A stretch of DNA of 64,000 nt from CAZXSK01 sp964642855 (GCA_964642855.1 CAZXSK010000001.1:1-64000), one strand, 5' to 3'. Shown: positions 25,301-33,957, counted from the first letter of the stretch. The notes: generated from the sequence alone by a model not told the origin. Program-made: numbers and translations.

Positions 25301-28261
25301 GACTTCGTAGTACCCGCTGCCCTCCTGGACGGTCAGGACGATCGTCTCGGGCGATTCGTACTCGCTGTCGTCGAGCGGGTCGACCGGAACGTCGACCGAC
25401 GCGCTGCCGGCCGGGATGGTCACCGGGGACGTGACCGCCGCGTAGTCGTTGCCCGCCGTCGCCGTGCCGGACACCGCAAACTCCACCGACAGGTCCAGGC
25501 TGGTGTCTCCGGTTCGCGAGATGCGGAACACGCCCGGATCGGCTGGGTTCTCCGTCGCCTGACCGTCGGCTGCGGATACGCTGACCACGTGCGGCGACTC
25601 GTTCTCTGCGAAGGAGACGGCTGCATTGGCCTCGCTGCCGATGGTGTAGGCTGCGGACGCCTGCAGCGAGACGGTCAGCGTCTCGTCGCCCTCCACCAGC
25701 ACGTCGTCGACGGGTGTGATCACGACGTCCGTTGAGGCTACGCCAGCCGGCAGCACCAGCGAACCGGTGAGCGTCTCGCTGTAATCTCCCGCCGAAACCG
25801 TTCCGCCCAGGGAGTAACTCACCGTCAGGTCGCCCGCCGCGCTGCCCGTCCGCCAGATGCGCAGCGTGGCCGGGTCGCTGCCTTGCTCGGCCGCTGCGTC
25901 GTCCAGGGCGACCATCTCAACCGTGGGGGTATCGGCGTTGTCGTTGTCGACAACGGTCACCACGGTCGGGTCGGTCGAGGACACCATGTAGCCGTCCGCA
26001 TCGACCAGCGCGAAGCTTACCGTCTCGTCGGTCTCCACGAGCGAGTCATCCACCACGTCGACCGTGATCGCCACGGAAGACGAACCGGCCGGAATCGTGA
26101 TGCTGCCCGTCTCGCCGCTGGCCGGAGAGGTCTCGTAGTCGTCATGCTTGCCGTATGTCGCCGATCCCGAGCGGGCGTACTGCACCGTCAGGTCATCGGC
26201 CGTGTTGCCCGAGCGGGAGATGACGATCTCGCCGGAATCGCTGCCCTCGGCGGCGTAGGGGTCAGCCGCTTCGATGCTGACCACGGGCTCGACGCCGATG
26301 ATCCGCAACGCCGGGTCGCCCATGAGGTTCAGCCCCATCTGCAGCCAGCGGGCCGAGCCGTTGGACTTCGCCGACGACGCGTAGTACTCCTTGTGGCCGT
26401 CGAAGGCCTCTCCGAGGAGCGTCTTGCCCTCCAGGAACACCTGCTCCAGCCAGCGGGCCTGGTAGTTGCTGCTCGTGCCGCCGGTGGAGTAGTTGCTCGC
26501 CGGCGGGGAGTCGGGCGAATACCACCCGTAGCGGCTGGAGCCGATGTAGGCCAGTGCCCCGCCGCTTGCGCTGCGGAGGAATGCCTCGCTGAGGGCGTTG
26601 TCGGTCTTGTCGAACGCGTTGGTATCGCACGCACCGGTGTAGACGAAATTTGTCATCCCGGTCAGGGCCAAAGCGTCGCCGGAGTTGAAGTACGTCCCCT
26701 CCGACGCCCAGACCGTTTTGCCCCCATGGGTGTCGAAGATCAGGAAGTTCCAGCCCTCGTTGAACGCGGCGGAAAGGCCCGCATCGTCGATACGGTAATC
26801 GCCGGGCGAGGAGGCATCCCACGACGTCAGCGTATCGGTGACGATACCGAGCTGCTCAGCCTGCCAGCCTTTGCCCGCGAAGCTGCCGTTATTGTCGACC
26901 TGCCCGTCCCAGTCGCGGTCGTTCTGAACGTAATTGCGGTACGCTCGCCGCTGCCACATTTCGGCGTCGCTGACGGTCGAATGGCTGGCGTCCTCGAACT
27001 GCACGTGGCCGTCGTAGAGCAGGTCGCTGGGGCGATCGCTTCCGGAGTAGCTGTCGCCGAGCTTCTTGCCGCCCAGCAGGAATTTCCCGGCCAGGTCGAT
27101 CGGCGGGTTCAGGTCGTAGTCGATGACCTTATCGATGTAGTCGGTCGCCTGCTGGGCGGTTCGCACCGGGATCCGCCCGACGTGCACCTCGGGGTACAGG
27201 TCGCCCTCGGTGACGGCGTAAGACAGCACCTCGCCGTAGACGCCGTCGGCGGCTTCCCCGTCGGGGTCGCCGGCTGTGTCTCCGTCCCAATCCCCGTCGA
27301 GCCCCGCGTAGTACAGGTCGGTGGGCATGGACGAATCGCTGTAGCTGCCCGTTTCGACATGGGTATTGCGGTCGGGCACGATGTTGCTGTCGCCGCCCAG
27401 GACCACGAACTGCGTGCCGTGGTTGGTGTAGTAGTCGATGATACAGTTGCGGATGCTGGTCTGCAGGTCGGTCCCGCCGTCGGGACGCAGGCCCGAGTAG
27501 GTCGACTCGATCGTCCCGAGCGTGAGGACCTGCGTGGTGTAGCCGTCGAATGCAGCCCGGTGATCGGCCAATGCCTGCATCGACGTGGCGAGCGCATCGG
27601 AGGTAATGATGAGATACTCGGCATCGACGCCGGCCGGGGCCTCGGTATCGCCCGAGGTAGTCTGGTATTCGTCCAGCGCCGAGTCGTTGTCGACCAGTGC
27701 GGCTACGTACTGCCGGTCGCCCTGGTCGTTCCGGAAGGCAGCGACGCCTTCGCCGCCTGCCTCGGCGGCCGTCAGCGTCAAGTCGATATCGCGGTAGAAA
27801 CTCACCGTACCGTCTCCGGCAGCGTAGCTTACCGGGAACAGACTGAGGTCGAGAATCGTGTATCCCCGCACGTACTCGACCGCCCATCGAACGGCCTGGT
27901 CTCCGGGGAAGGCTTCGCCGACCAGTTCGTACTCTCCGTCAAAGGCCTGGCCGACCGGGACGGGCTGACTGGCGGCCATCAGGGATACGCCGCTGCCGAT
28001 CACTTCGCCCGAGCCGAGAGACAGGCCAACGTCGGTGACGGTCGTTCCCTGGGGCAGCACGATCCGGCTTTGGTGCAGGGGCACGTATGGGTCGCCGGGA
28101 GACTGCCACAGATCCTGCCCGTCGAGAGTGACGCGGTGTCCGAGCGGAGCCTGCTGAACTTCGGGCCTGCCGTCGAAGTGATATTCCAGTTGCGTCTGGA
28201 ACTGTCCGCTCTGCCGGACGGACCAACCGGACCAGCCGAAATCGGTTCGCGCATCCAGCAG
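22352..28261 (-). CDS. Giant extracellular C25 (gingipain-like) peptidase, 5' end lost in the assembly gap
   Basis: At least 1969 aa; numbering starts at the gap edge. A C25 cysteine peptidase occupies about residues 200-640, with FDTHGG (His512) and YTGACDTN (Cys545) as the catalytic pair. Three Calx-beta domains (about 660-1000) follow, each with VVDDSLVETDETV-type ends, then an Ig-like domain, a PA14 domain (about 1100-1260), PKD-like segments, a LamG/concanavalin domain (about 1480-1690, WWKFDETAG) and a dockerin-like EF-hand (DGDAFGDGTVDVADADA, about 1810). The PA14, LamG and dockerin parts suggest glycan binding and surface attachment. The N-terminus, with any secretion signal, is missing; frames running past 28261 cross N and should be ignored. 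Confidence 0.88.
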   Translation of the reverse strand: MLDARTDFGWSGWSVRQSGQFQTQLEYHFDGRPEVQQAPLGHRVTLDGQDLWQSPGDPYVPLHQSRIVLPQGTTVTDVGLSLGSGEVIGSGVSLMAASQPVPVGQAFDGEYELVGEAFPGDQAVRWAVEYVRGYTILDLSLFPVSYAAGDGTVSFYRDIDLTLTAAEAGGEGVAAFRNDQGDRQYVAALVDNDSALDEYQTTSGDTEAPAGVDAEYLIITSDALATSMQALADHRAAFDGYTTQVLTLGTIESTYSGLRPDGGTDLQTSIRNCIIDYYTNHGTQFVVLGGDSNIVPDRNTHVETGSYSDSSMPTDLYYAGLDGDWDGDTAGDPDGEAADGVYGEVLSYAVTEGDLYPEVHVGRIPVRTAQQATDYIDKVIDYDLNPPIDLAGKFLLGGKKLGDSYSGSDRPSDLLYDGHVQFEDASHSTVSDAEMWQRRAYRNYVQNDRDWDGQVDNNGSFAGKGWQAEQLGIVTDTLTSWDASSPGDYRIDDAGLSAAFNEGWNFLIFDTHGGKTVWASEGTYFNSGDALALTGMTNFVYTGACDTNAFDKTDNALSEAFLRSASGGALAYIGSSRYGWYSPDSPPASNYSTGGTSSNYQARWLEQVFLEGKTLLGEAFDGHKEYYASSAKSNGSARWLQMGLNLMGDPALRIIGVEPVVSIEAADPYAAEGSDSGEIVISRSGNTADDLTVQYARSGSATYGKHDDYETSPASGETGSITIPAGSSSVAITVDVVDDSLVETDETVSFALVDADGYMVSSTDPTVVTVVDNDNADTPTVEMVALDDAAAEQGSDPATLRIWRTGSAAGDLTVSYSLGGTVSAGDYSETLTGSLVLPAGVASTDVVITPVDDVLVEGDETLTVSLQASAAYTIGSEANAAVSFAENESPHVVSVSAADGQATENPADPGVFRISRTGDTSLDLSVEFAVSGTATAGNDYAAVTSPVTIPAGSASVDVPVDPLDDSEYESPETIVLTVQEGSGYYEVRADASATVTLADDDNAVPVVSLLSPADGFACESGDLVTLQASATDDFGIGRVEFYADGNLIGQGTDDGNDVYSLDWVGQYGSVSLTAVAVDTHGATTETPGHVVTGSAIPDGSGSGILRQWWTGISGTNVADLTGSAAYPDSPSGEDIPAGPDGVMEYNPETSVDNYGTRLRGWFLAPKTGAYTFYVCSDDSSELWLSTSASPDDAALIASVSGYASYDQWDKFDSQSSSEVQLLAGQRYYIDALHKEGSGGDHIQVGVSLPGGQLERSIPYHRLMPWVDSAVVVDAAEISIDEGGVAQLGVKLSADPGQAVDMTVARTSGDADLSVTAGASLTFDSSSWDTWKYATLAAAQDADSTHDSAVFAASATDWTAATVTATEIDDDVVEPPTVQIDSPTVSGVYMADTASMLVLEATVSLDGSEAGLTQSWTVAAQPAGSTVVFENPDAADTVASFSDAGEYTLVLTGANGGMTASESLTVTIGQPSSGGPDPDVLWWKFDETAGTLAADATGQGRDGDVIDATWATGQRNGALSFDGSLDYVLDDDGENYINGLDAFTLTTWIKPDRAGVDMGWLIARDPTNGDDVFGIRYDQVGASGGASSCIKAGITTTEGVHQIESSANIQTTDWQFVALTWSAGGSMTLYLDGSVADALTHDSGPIGGTITGATKLLVGRPPKGDDWDGLIDDVRLYGSELTPAEIQAIYDGAPANVAAQVSAGSSGGLAGNPLALAGTVSDDGQVLPVTTAWLLADGPAGATFDDATSLGTGVTVDQPGGTYTFRLVADDGQVKTASDVTVDVAPAGDLDLDGQSTFLEVARTVAQIGRTPAAWADGDAFGDGTVDVADADAAVLAYLDQRNPAPATVAEEAGGPARSPEPTQGGEDMAGPTGAVRSGVSQPTAAERSLRRGIDGQRRRKPRTHRSDSRPELAKLRADVPVADATGEMRVDAIPGWMPADDPGRQGRLPAGDAAVDVLDLLAVKLRLLD

Positions 28262-28361
28262 NNNNNNNNNNNNNNNNNNNNNNNNNNNNNNNNNNNNNNN
28301 NNNNNNNNNNNNNNNNNNNNNNNNNNNNNNNNNNNNNNNNNNNNNNNNNNNNNNNNNNNNN
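28262..28361. other. Assembly gap (100 N)
   Basis: Exactly 100 N. It removes the start of the C25 peptidase gene and most of the divergent promoter region shared with the next gene. Confidence 0.98.
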
Positions 28362-28369
28362 CCTGTCGA

Positions 28370-28375
28370 TACAAT
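28370..28375 (+). promoter_or_regulatory. -10 box directly before the GT-C-like gene
   Basis: TACAAT lies 10 nt before the ATG at 28386, so transcription would start about 3 nt before the start codon. The matching -35 position falls inside the gap. Confidence 0.5.
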
Positions 28376-28385
28376 CCGCACCGCA

Positions 28386-30518
28386 ATGGCATCGGATGCA
28401 CGCACCAGGAAAGACCCATCGACCCAGGCCCAGCGGGTCGAGCGGAAGCTGCGATGGATTGCTCTGGGCCTTGCCGGCGTCGCCTGCTTGCTTCTGGGCG
28501 TGCGAACCTTCACAGCGGCCGATGTGGGCTATCACGTAACGTATGGCCTGCGGACGCTTTCCGCGGGCAGACCGGTCGATACCGACGAGGGCGTCATCTA
28601 TCTGCTGCCCGGCCCCGACGCGCCCCCGACGGGAAGACCCGCCCCCGGACCCGGCAACTGGTACGATGCAGGGGGCAGGTATCGCTTCCCCAACGCCAAC
28701 TGGCTGACGCAGGTGGTATTCGCAGCCTTCTGGAAGATCGGCGGGGTCGCCGGGCTCGCCGTCCTCCGATGGCTGATCGTCAGCGGGTTGTTCGCCCTGC
28801 TCTGGGTGGCGATGCTGCGCAGCGGCCTGCCGCCTCTCTGGCAGGCAGGCGGGCTTGTACTCATGGCCGCGGCCGCGTACCCACAGCTTGCGATGCGGCC
28901 GGGCGTGCTGGGGCTGGTCCTGCTCGCCGGGCAGTTGATCGTCCTGCTGCCGGTGATGGACCCTGCCAAGGCCATGACCCGTCGCGCGGCCGTGCTGCTG
29001 GTTGTTCTCCAGGTCGTGTTGGTGAATGTTCACAGCTACTTTCTTCTTGGCTTGGGGATGACCGTCGCCCTCCTGGCCGGCAGGCTTGTGCGCGTCGCCT
29101 GGCTGCGGAGCAGACCCGGCGCGAAGGAGATCCTCGCTCGTCTCCGCCGTGACGTCCGTCTGCTTGGCGCATCGGCCGGGGGAATGGCGGCTGGGTGTTT
29201 CCTGAACCCGTGGACGTGGCGGATCGCCATTTTGCCCGTCCAGACGTTGCTGTACATCCGCAGACACGGCATCACCGGCAGCGACCCCTCGACGCCACAC
29301 GGGCATCCGTGGGCACAGATCGGCGAACTCTACGGGCCCTTCGCCCGCGTCGGGGCCGACCACTTCCTGGCCACGTGGGCGTTTTCGGTTGTCCTCGCCC
29401 TGATGGCCGCAGGGGCGGCAGGCGGGCTGCTCAGGCGCCGATGGGCGCCGGTGGCAATCTTGCTGGCACTGGCGGGGGTGGGCCTGTCCGCCCGGCGGAA
29501 TATCTCGGTGGCGACACTGCTGGCCGTGCCGATCGCGCTGCACACGCTCTGGCCGATGGGCAAGGAAGCTGCACGCCGGATCAGCGAGCGATGGCTGTGT
29601 CGGATCGGCCTGGCGGCGGGGGCGGTTCTGGCGATTGTCTCGGCAGCGCTGGCCGGTGCAACCGTTACCCAGAAACTCTACACGATGGACCGCTCGCCGT
29701 TTCGCTTCGGGGTGGGGCTGTCTGAAGTCTCCATGCCCGTCGGTCCCGCCGAGTGGATCGGGCAGCACGAACCGGGCGGGCGGATCTGGACGGATTTCTC
29801 CACGTCGTCCAACCTGCACTGGCTGGTGGATTCGCACCCGCCCGTGCCCCTGCTGACCAACACCTGGGCCATGCCGCCGGCTGTCGTCCGGAGGCAGCTT
29901 GACTACTCCTTCGGGCTGCTCAGCGTCGAGCAGTTCAGCGAGTTCCTCGACGGTCAGGGCGTGGAGGTCATCGTCCTGCGAGCAGAGACCCCCCGACACG
30001 TGCTGGCGGGAACGCTGGTGCAGGACCCCGCATGGACGCTGGTGTATGTGGATGCCCGATACGTGGTTTTCCTGCGAACGGAGGGCGTCAACGCGGACCT
30101 GGCGGCCGGGCAGGCGATCACCCGGAATCGGATCGACACGGCCGGGATGATCCGGCGGCTTGAATCGCAGGATCCGGTTTCCTGGTATGCGCGGTATTTC
30201 GGGGGGGTAACGTTGCTTCATCTGGGGTTCCCCGAGGCGGCCGTCGAGGCCATCGGGCCGACGATGGACCACCAGGGGGGGCACCCCCCTGCGCTGACGC
30301 AATACGGCAAGGCGTTGGCGATCCGCGGGACGGTTCGCCTGTACGACGGAGACCCCGGCGGCGAGGGCGACCTTCGGCGGGCGCGCGAGCAGTTCGTCGC
30401 TGCGTTGCAGGCCGACGCGGCATACAAGCCGGCGCGCCGCAACCTCCGGACCGTCGATCGACAATTGGGAGACCTCCGGAGCGGCAAGGTGTGGGTTCCC
30501 CAGTTGATTCAGCCTTGA
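28386..30518 (+). CDS. Polytopic membrane protein, GT-C glycosyltransferase-like
   Basis: 710 aa. The first hydrophobic helix is followed by FTAADVGYHVTYGLRTL, then NWYDAGGRYRFPNANWLTQV. This is the layout of GT-C enzymes, which carry an Asp in the first periplasmic loop ('D..wHl..G') and an 'heWl' segment. About ten transmembrane helices run to residue 420, then a soluble domain (about 440-600), and a C-terminal TPR-like stretch (EGDLRRAREQFVAALQADAAYKPARRNL). GT-C enzymes use lipid-linked sugars to glycosylate proteins or lipids. Donor and acceptor are unknown. No ribosome-binding site is present; see the -10 box upstream. Confidence 0.6.
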   Translation: MASDARTRKDPSTQAQRVERKLRWIALGLAGVACLLLGVRTFTAADVGYHVTYGLRTLSAGRPVDTDEGVIYLLPGPDAPPTGRPAPGPGNWYDAGGRYRFPNANWLTQVVFAAFWKIGGVAGLAVLRWLIVSGLFALLWVAMLRSGLPPLWQAGGLVLMAAAAYPQLAMRPGVLGLVLLAGQLIVLLPVMDPAKAMTRRAAVLLVVLQVVLVNVHSYFLLGLGMTVALLAGRLVRVAWLRSRPGAKEILARLRRDVRLLGASAGGMAAGCFLNPWTWRIAILPVQTLLYIRRHGITGSDPSTPHGHPWAQIGELYGPFARVGADHFLATWAFSVVLALMAAGAAGGLLRRRWAPVAILLALAGVGLSARRNISVATLLAVPIALHTLWPMGKEAARRISERWLCRIGLAAGAVLAIVSAALAGATVTQKLYTMDRSPFRFGVGLSEVSMPVGPAEWIGQHEPGGRIWTDFSTSSNLHWLVDSHPPVPLLTNTWAMPPAVVRRQLDYSFGLLSVEQFSEFLDGQGVEVIVLRAETPRHVLAGTLVQDPAWTLVYVDARYVVFLRTEGVNADLAAGQAITRNRIDTAGMIRRLESQDPVSWYARYFGGVTLLHLGFPEAAVEAIGPTMDHQGGHPPALTQYGKALAIRGTVRLYDGDPGGEGDLRRAREQFVAALQADAAYKPARRNLRTVDRQLGDLRSGKVWVPQLIQP

Positions 30519-30539
30519 CGGGACTTCGGGCAACTGGTT

Positions 30540-30569
30540 TTGACACCGTTCCGTGAAACGGGATACAAT
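30540..30569 (+). promoter_or_regulatory. Near-consensus promoter predicting a leaderless mRNA
   Basis: TTGACA (30540-30545), 18 nt, TACAAT (30564-30569). The A of the ATG at 30576 is the seventh base after the -10 box, the usual transcription start. There is no Shine-Dalgarno sequence. Confidence 0.75.
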
Positions 30570-30575
30570 CCCGAA

Positions 30576-31634
30576 ATGAAGCCTACGAGATTCTACGCCT
30601 GTCTCTGGATTGCTTTGCTCCTGCTGCCGGCCTCGGCTTTCGGGCAGTCGGACGCAAACACTCTCCCACCGCCGATTTCGACCAGCGAGGAGGATATCGA
30701 CGGACGAACCGGTCCGAAACGCCCTGCCGGTGCGAGCAACGTGTCGGCAGAAGCGGTGGCGATGTCCGAGCCGCAGAGGCAGGCGCTGACGGACGTAACC
30801 GACTACACCACGCGCCTGCACGACGCAGCGTTGGATTCCCTGCTGGAACTCGCCGTCGCCCAGTCGCCCGTGGATACCGGACGCTTGCGGGCGATGGAGC
30901 AGCCTGCCTACGCCAAACTGCTGACTCGCCCCTGGCTGTACCGCGGCCAGGCTGTTCGCCTGGAGGTCATCGTGCTGACCGTTCGCAAGCTGATGCCCGG
31001 AGAGGGGATCTACCCGGGGGCGAGCTGGCCGGCCGAGAGGCCTGTCTGGCGGATCGACGGTTTCGTGGCCGGCAAGGGGGCCGGAGACAGGCCTCTGACC
31101 GTCTTCAGCGTGGTCGATCCGGTCGAGCAGTTCGGGCCCGCCGACGTGACCAAGCCCGACGGAACGATGGTCTATGACCGTCTCGTGCAGACGCCGGTGG
31201 TGGGGCTGTTCTACAAGGTGTACAACGCCGAAACGCGCGACGGCGATTTGGGGAGTTTCCCGGTGTTGGTGGCGTGGCAGTTTCCCGATTCGGGCGGACG
31301 CCAGGCCGGCGGGACCAGGAGCCTTCTCGGCCTGGATCTGTCCCCGGTGATGGTCAAGGCCATCGAGATCGGCATCCCCGCCCTGCTGCTGGTTCTGCTG
31401 ATCGGCTTCTACCTGCTTCGCAGGCATGTGGCCGGCGTTCGCCGGTCGGACCGGCCAGCGTACAGGGCCCTTCGGGAAGAGCTTGAGGAATCGGCCGGGG
31501 AGGCCCTGGCCGAGAGCGACGGCGTGATGGACCGGGAGGAACCGGTGGACCCTGAGCTGCTCTCGGCGGTGGCGGAATATCGAAAGGAGCATCCTGTCGA
31601 CGATGGCGAATCTATCGAAGACGGTTCGCGTTGA
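30576..31634 (+). CDS. Secreted or envelope protein of unknown function
   Basis: 352 aa. It begins with a clear signal peptide (KPTRFYACLWIALLLLPASAFG, likely cut after AFG) and ends with one transmembrane helix (VMVKAIEIGIPALLLVLLIGFYLL) followed by an acidic cytoplasmic tail of about 80 residues. The extracytoplasmic domain of about 240 residues contains LLTRPWLYRGQAVRLEVIV and later VYDRLVQTPVVGLFYKVYN, probably a beta-rich fold. I recognise no family. An earlier TTG at 30540 is part of the -35 box and is unlikely to be the start. The 3' end overlaps aroB by 32 nt. Confidence 0.75.
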   Translation: MKPTRFYACLWIALLLLPASAFGQSDANTLPPPISTSEEDIDGRTGPKRPAGASNVSAEAVAMSEPQRQALTDVTDYTTRLHDAALDSLLELAVAQSPVDTGRLRAMEQPAYAKLLTRPWLYRGQAVRLEVIVLTVRKLMPGEGIYPGASWPAERPVWRIDGFVAGKGAGDRPLTVFSVVDPVEQFGPADVTKPDGTMVYDRLVQTPVVGLFYKVYNAETRDGDLGSFPVLVAWQFPDSGGRQAGGTRSLLGLDLSPVMVKAIEIGIPALLLVLLIGFYLLRRHVAGVRRSDRPAYRALREELEESAGEALAESDGVMDREEPVDPELLSAVAEYRKEHPVDDGESIEDGSR

Positions 31635-32706
31635 GCTTGGCCAGCGGTCGTACGACGTCCGCGTCGGCGCCGGAGGGCTGGAAGGCCTGGGAGCTGTCGT
31701 TGCGCAGCTTCCGGCTGTCAGCAGCGTTGTCGTCATCACGGACAGCAACGTCGGGCCTCTCTACGCGGAGAGAGCAAGTCAGGCCATCGCCGCGGCGGAC
31801 GTGCCCCAGCGACGGATCGACTTCCCTGCGGGCGAAGCGAACAAGACGCTCGACACGTACAGCCGGATCATGGACGACCTGCTGGGCGGCGCGCCCGCAG
31901 CCGACCGCAAATGCCTCGTGGTCGCCCTGGGCGGGGGCGTTGTCGGAGACGTCGCCGGGTTCGTCGCCGCGACGGCGCTTCGAGGCATGCGCCTGTTGCA
32001 GGTGCCCACGACGCTGCTTGCCGCCGTGGACGCCTCGGTCGGCGGGAAGACAGCCGTCGATCATGTGGGGGGCAAGAATCTCATCGGTGCATTTCACCAG
32101 CCCACCGGCGTGGTGATCGACGTCGAGACGCTCTGGACCCTCCCGGCTGAGGAGATCCACAGCGGCCTGGCCGAATGCGTCAAGCACGCGCTGATCCGCA
32201 AGCCGGACCTGCTGGATTTCATTGAGCACAACGCCCAGGCAATCGTCGACTGCGATACCGACGTGATGACCGAGCTGATCGCCGAGAACGTGGCGATCAA
32301 GGCGGCCGTGGTGGCCGAGGACGAACGGGAATCCGGCGTGCGGGCGCATCTGAATTTCGGACACACCATCGGCCACGCGATCGAGACGGCGGTGGGGTTC
32401 GGCACGATGACCCACGGCCAGGGCGTGGCGCTGGGGATGGTCGCGGAAACTCACCTTGCCATCAGCCGGGGCCTGGTGGATGGCGAACTCATCGACAGGC
32501 TGGAGGCGGTGCTGACCGGCCTGAGCCTGGCGACCCGCTGGCCAGACCTGGACGCGGGGCAGCTCTGGCAGCTCATGCAGCACGACAAGAAGGCCCAGGC
32601 CGGACGCGTGCGAATGGTCCTGCCGACGGCGTTGGGACAGGTGGACATCTTCGACGACACCCACGAGCGGGAGGTCGTCTCCGCCATCGGCCGGCTCGCG
32701 CCCTGA
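31603..32706 (+). CDS. aroB: 3-dehydroquinate synthase
   Basis: 367 aa, normal length. It converts DAHP to 3-dehydroquinate, the second step of the shikimate pathway, with NAD and a divalent metal. Visible hallmarks are GGGVVGDVAGFVAATALRG (NAD binding), PTTLLAAVDASVGGKTAVD, a metal-ligand region LAECVKHALI, and LNFGHTIGHAIE with metal-binding histidines. The start lies inside the preceding gene, with GGAG upstream, so translation is coupled. Confidence 0.95.
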   Translation: MANLSKTVRVELGQRSYDVRVGAGGLEGLGAVVAQLPAVSSVVVITDSNVGPLYAERASQAIAAADVPQRRIDFPAGEANKTLDTYSRIMDDLLGGAPAADRKCLVVALGGGVVGDVAGFVAATALRGMRLLQVPTTLLAAVDASVGGKTAVDHVGGKNLIGAFHQPTGVVIDVETLWTLPAEEIHSGLAECVKHALIRKPDLLDFIEHNAQAIVDCDTDVMTELIAENVAIKAAVVAEDERESGVRAHLNFGHTIGHAIETAVGFGTMTHGQGVALGMVAETHLAISRGLVDGELIDRLEAVLTGLSLATRWPDLDAGQLWQLMQHDKKAQAGRVRMVLPTALGQVDIFDDTHEREVVSAIGRLAP

Positions 32707-32744
32707 CCCGATCGGCCGGCGCCGGTCGCCGATGCTGCGACACG

Positions 32745-32773
32745 TTGCCCCCCGGAGGCCGAGTCGCTACAAT
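32745..32773 (+). promoter_or_regulatory. pyrD promoter, predicted leaderless
   Basis: TTGCCC (32745-32750), 17 nt, TACAAT (32768-32773). Seven bases separate the -10 box from the ATG at 32781, so the first base of the mRNA would be that of the start codon. Confidence 0.6.
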
Positions 32774-32780
32774 TCCGCCC

Positions 32781-33746
32781 ATGCCACCGGAAACGCCCAA
32801 CACGAACGCAGCCGGCCTGGACGTTGACCTGTCCGTCGAGATCGCCGGCATGAAGCTCGCCAATCCACTGATGACCGCCAGCGGCACGTGCGGATACGGC
32901 ATGGAATACGCCGACTTCGTCGACCTCCGGAAGCTCGGAGCGTTCGTGACCAAGTCGATCTCGCGCGAGCCCAGGCTTGGCAACGACTACCCCCGCGTGG
33001 TCGAGACCCGGGCGGGCATGCTCAATGCGATCGGCCTGGCGAACGTCGGGCTGGATGCGTTTGTCCGCGAGAAGATCCCCCCGCTTCGTACGCTGGGCCT
33101 GCCGGTGATCGTCAACGTCGCCGGAACGACCATCGAGGATTACATAGCTGTCATCGAAGCGATGGAGGACATCGACATCGTCGGCGGCGTGGAGTTGAAC
33201 ATTTCCTGCCCGAACGTGAAGGAAGGCGGGATCCAGTTCGGCGTCGAGCCTGCCGCTGCGGCGCGTGTGACCGAGGCGGCCCGCAAGGCCTGCCGGAGCA
33301 AGGCGCTGATCGTGAAGCTCTCGCCGAACGTTTCGGACATCACGACGGTGGCGCGGGCGGTCGTCGACGCCGGCGCCGACGCGCTGAGCCTGATCAACAC
33401 GTTCACGGCGATGGTGATCGACATCCAGAATCGCAGGCCCGTTCTGGCCAACAAGACGGGCGGGCTCTCCGGGCCCGCGGTCCGGCCGATCGCGGTTCAC
33501 ATGGTCCATCGCGTGTACAGCGAGGTCGCAAAGCCTGCAGGGATTCCGATCATCGGCATGGGGGGAATCCAGTACGCCCGCGATGCGGTGGAGTTCATTC
33601 TTGCCGGGGCGACAGGCCTGGCGATCGGCACTGCGCTGTTCGTGGATCCGGCGTGCATCGTGTCGATCCGCGACGGGATCGCCCGGTACCTCCGGGACCA
33701 GGGCTTCGCGAGCTTGCGGGAAGCGATCGGGCAATTGCAGGGTTGA
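32781..33746 (+). CDS. pyrD: Dihydroorotate dehydrogenase, class 1B type
   Basis: 321 aa. It oxidises dihydroorotate to orotate in pyrimidine synthesis, with FMN. VDLSVEIAGMKLANPLMTASG, then KSISREPRLGN, the catalytic Cys in NISCPNVKEGG (class 1 base), and GGIQYARDAVEFILAGA (FMN phosphate site) are diagnostic. Cys rather than Ser as the base places it in class 1. Class 1B enzymes need the iron-sulfur partner PyrK, which is not in the window. The start has no ribosome-binding site but fits a leaderless transcript; the gene ends at a strong intrinsic terminator. Confidence 0.93.
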   Translation: MPPETPNTNAAGLDVDLSVEIAGMKLANPLMTASGTCGYGMEYADFVDLRKLGAFVTKSISREPRLGNDYPRVVETRAGMLNAIGLANVGLDAFVREKIPPLRTLGLPVIVNVAGTTIEDYIAVIEAMEDIDIVGGVELNISCPNVKEGGIQFGVEPAAAARVTEAARKACRSKALIVKLSPNVSDITTVARAVVDAGADALSLINTFTAMVIDIQNRRPVLANKTGGLSGPAVRPIAVHMVHRVYSEVAKPAGIPIIGMGGIQYARDAVEFILAGATGLAIGTALFVDPACIVSIRDGIARYLRDQGFASLREAIGQLQG

Positions 33747-33752
33747 TCCGGC

Positions 33753-33775
33753 CGGGCGGACGTTCCGCCCGTTTT
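33753..33775 (+). terminator. Intrinsic terminator after pyrD
   Basis: CGGGCGGA (33753-33760) and TCCGCCCG (33764-33771) form a perfect 8-bp stem with a 3-nt loop, followed directly by TTTT. It starts 7 nt past the stop codon. Confidence 0.85.
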
Positions 33776-33880
33776 GCATGCAGTACCGATGGAAATCGAC
33801 CGGCGGGATGACTAGAAAGTAGTGACAGGGGTACCCCAAGCAGAAGGCGAGAAATGCTTTCCTGCAGAAGGATTTGTGTC

Positions 33881-33910
33881 TTTACGCTGCCGAAGGGGGT
33901 CGCCTAAGAT
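33881..33910 (+). promoter_or_regulatory. Candidate promoter of the alpha-glucan block
   Basis: TTTACG (33881-33886), 18 nt, TAAGAT (33905-33910). The leader of about 41 nt ends in AGGAGAAGCA before the ATG at 33958. Confidence 0.4.
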
Positions 33911-33957
33911 AGGTTTTCGCATGTTGCAGCGAACGTGGAAACCCCACAGGAGAAGCA

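Noticed and set aside
22274..25735. Very long open frame on the plus strand (over 1100 codons) opposite the C25 peptidase
   Set aside because: It is the mirror of a GC-rich gene with clear domains on the other strand; the translation is Arg/Gly/Val-rich with no domain, and it begins inside the sigma factor gene.
28362..28513. N-terminal extension of the C25 peptidase beyond the gap
   Set aside because: The frame continues into the coding start of the plus-strand GT-C-like gene and its residues are Arg-rich noise; the true start lies in the unsequenced gap.
27939..31748. Minus-strand frame of over 1200 codons across the second gap
   Set aside because: It crosses 100 N and lies opposite the GT-C-like, signal-peptide and aroB genes, whose protein signatures are strong.
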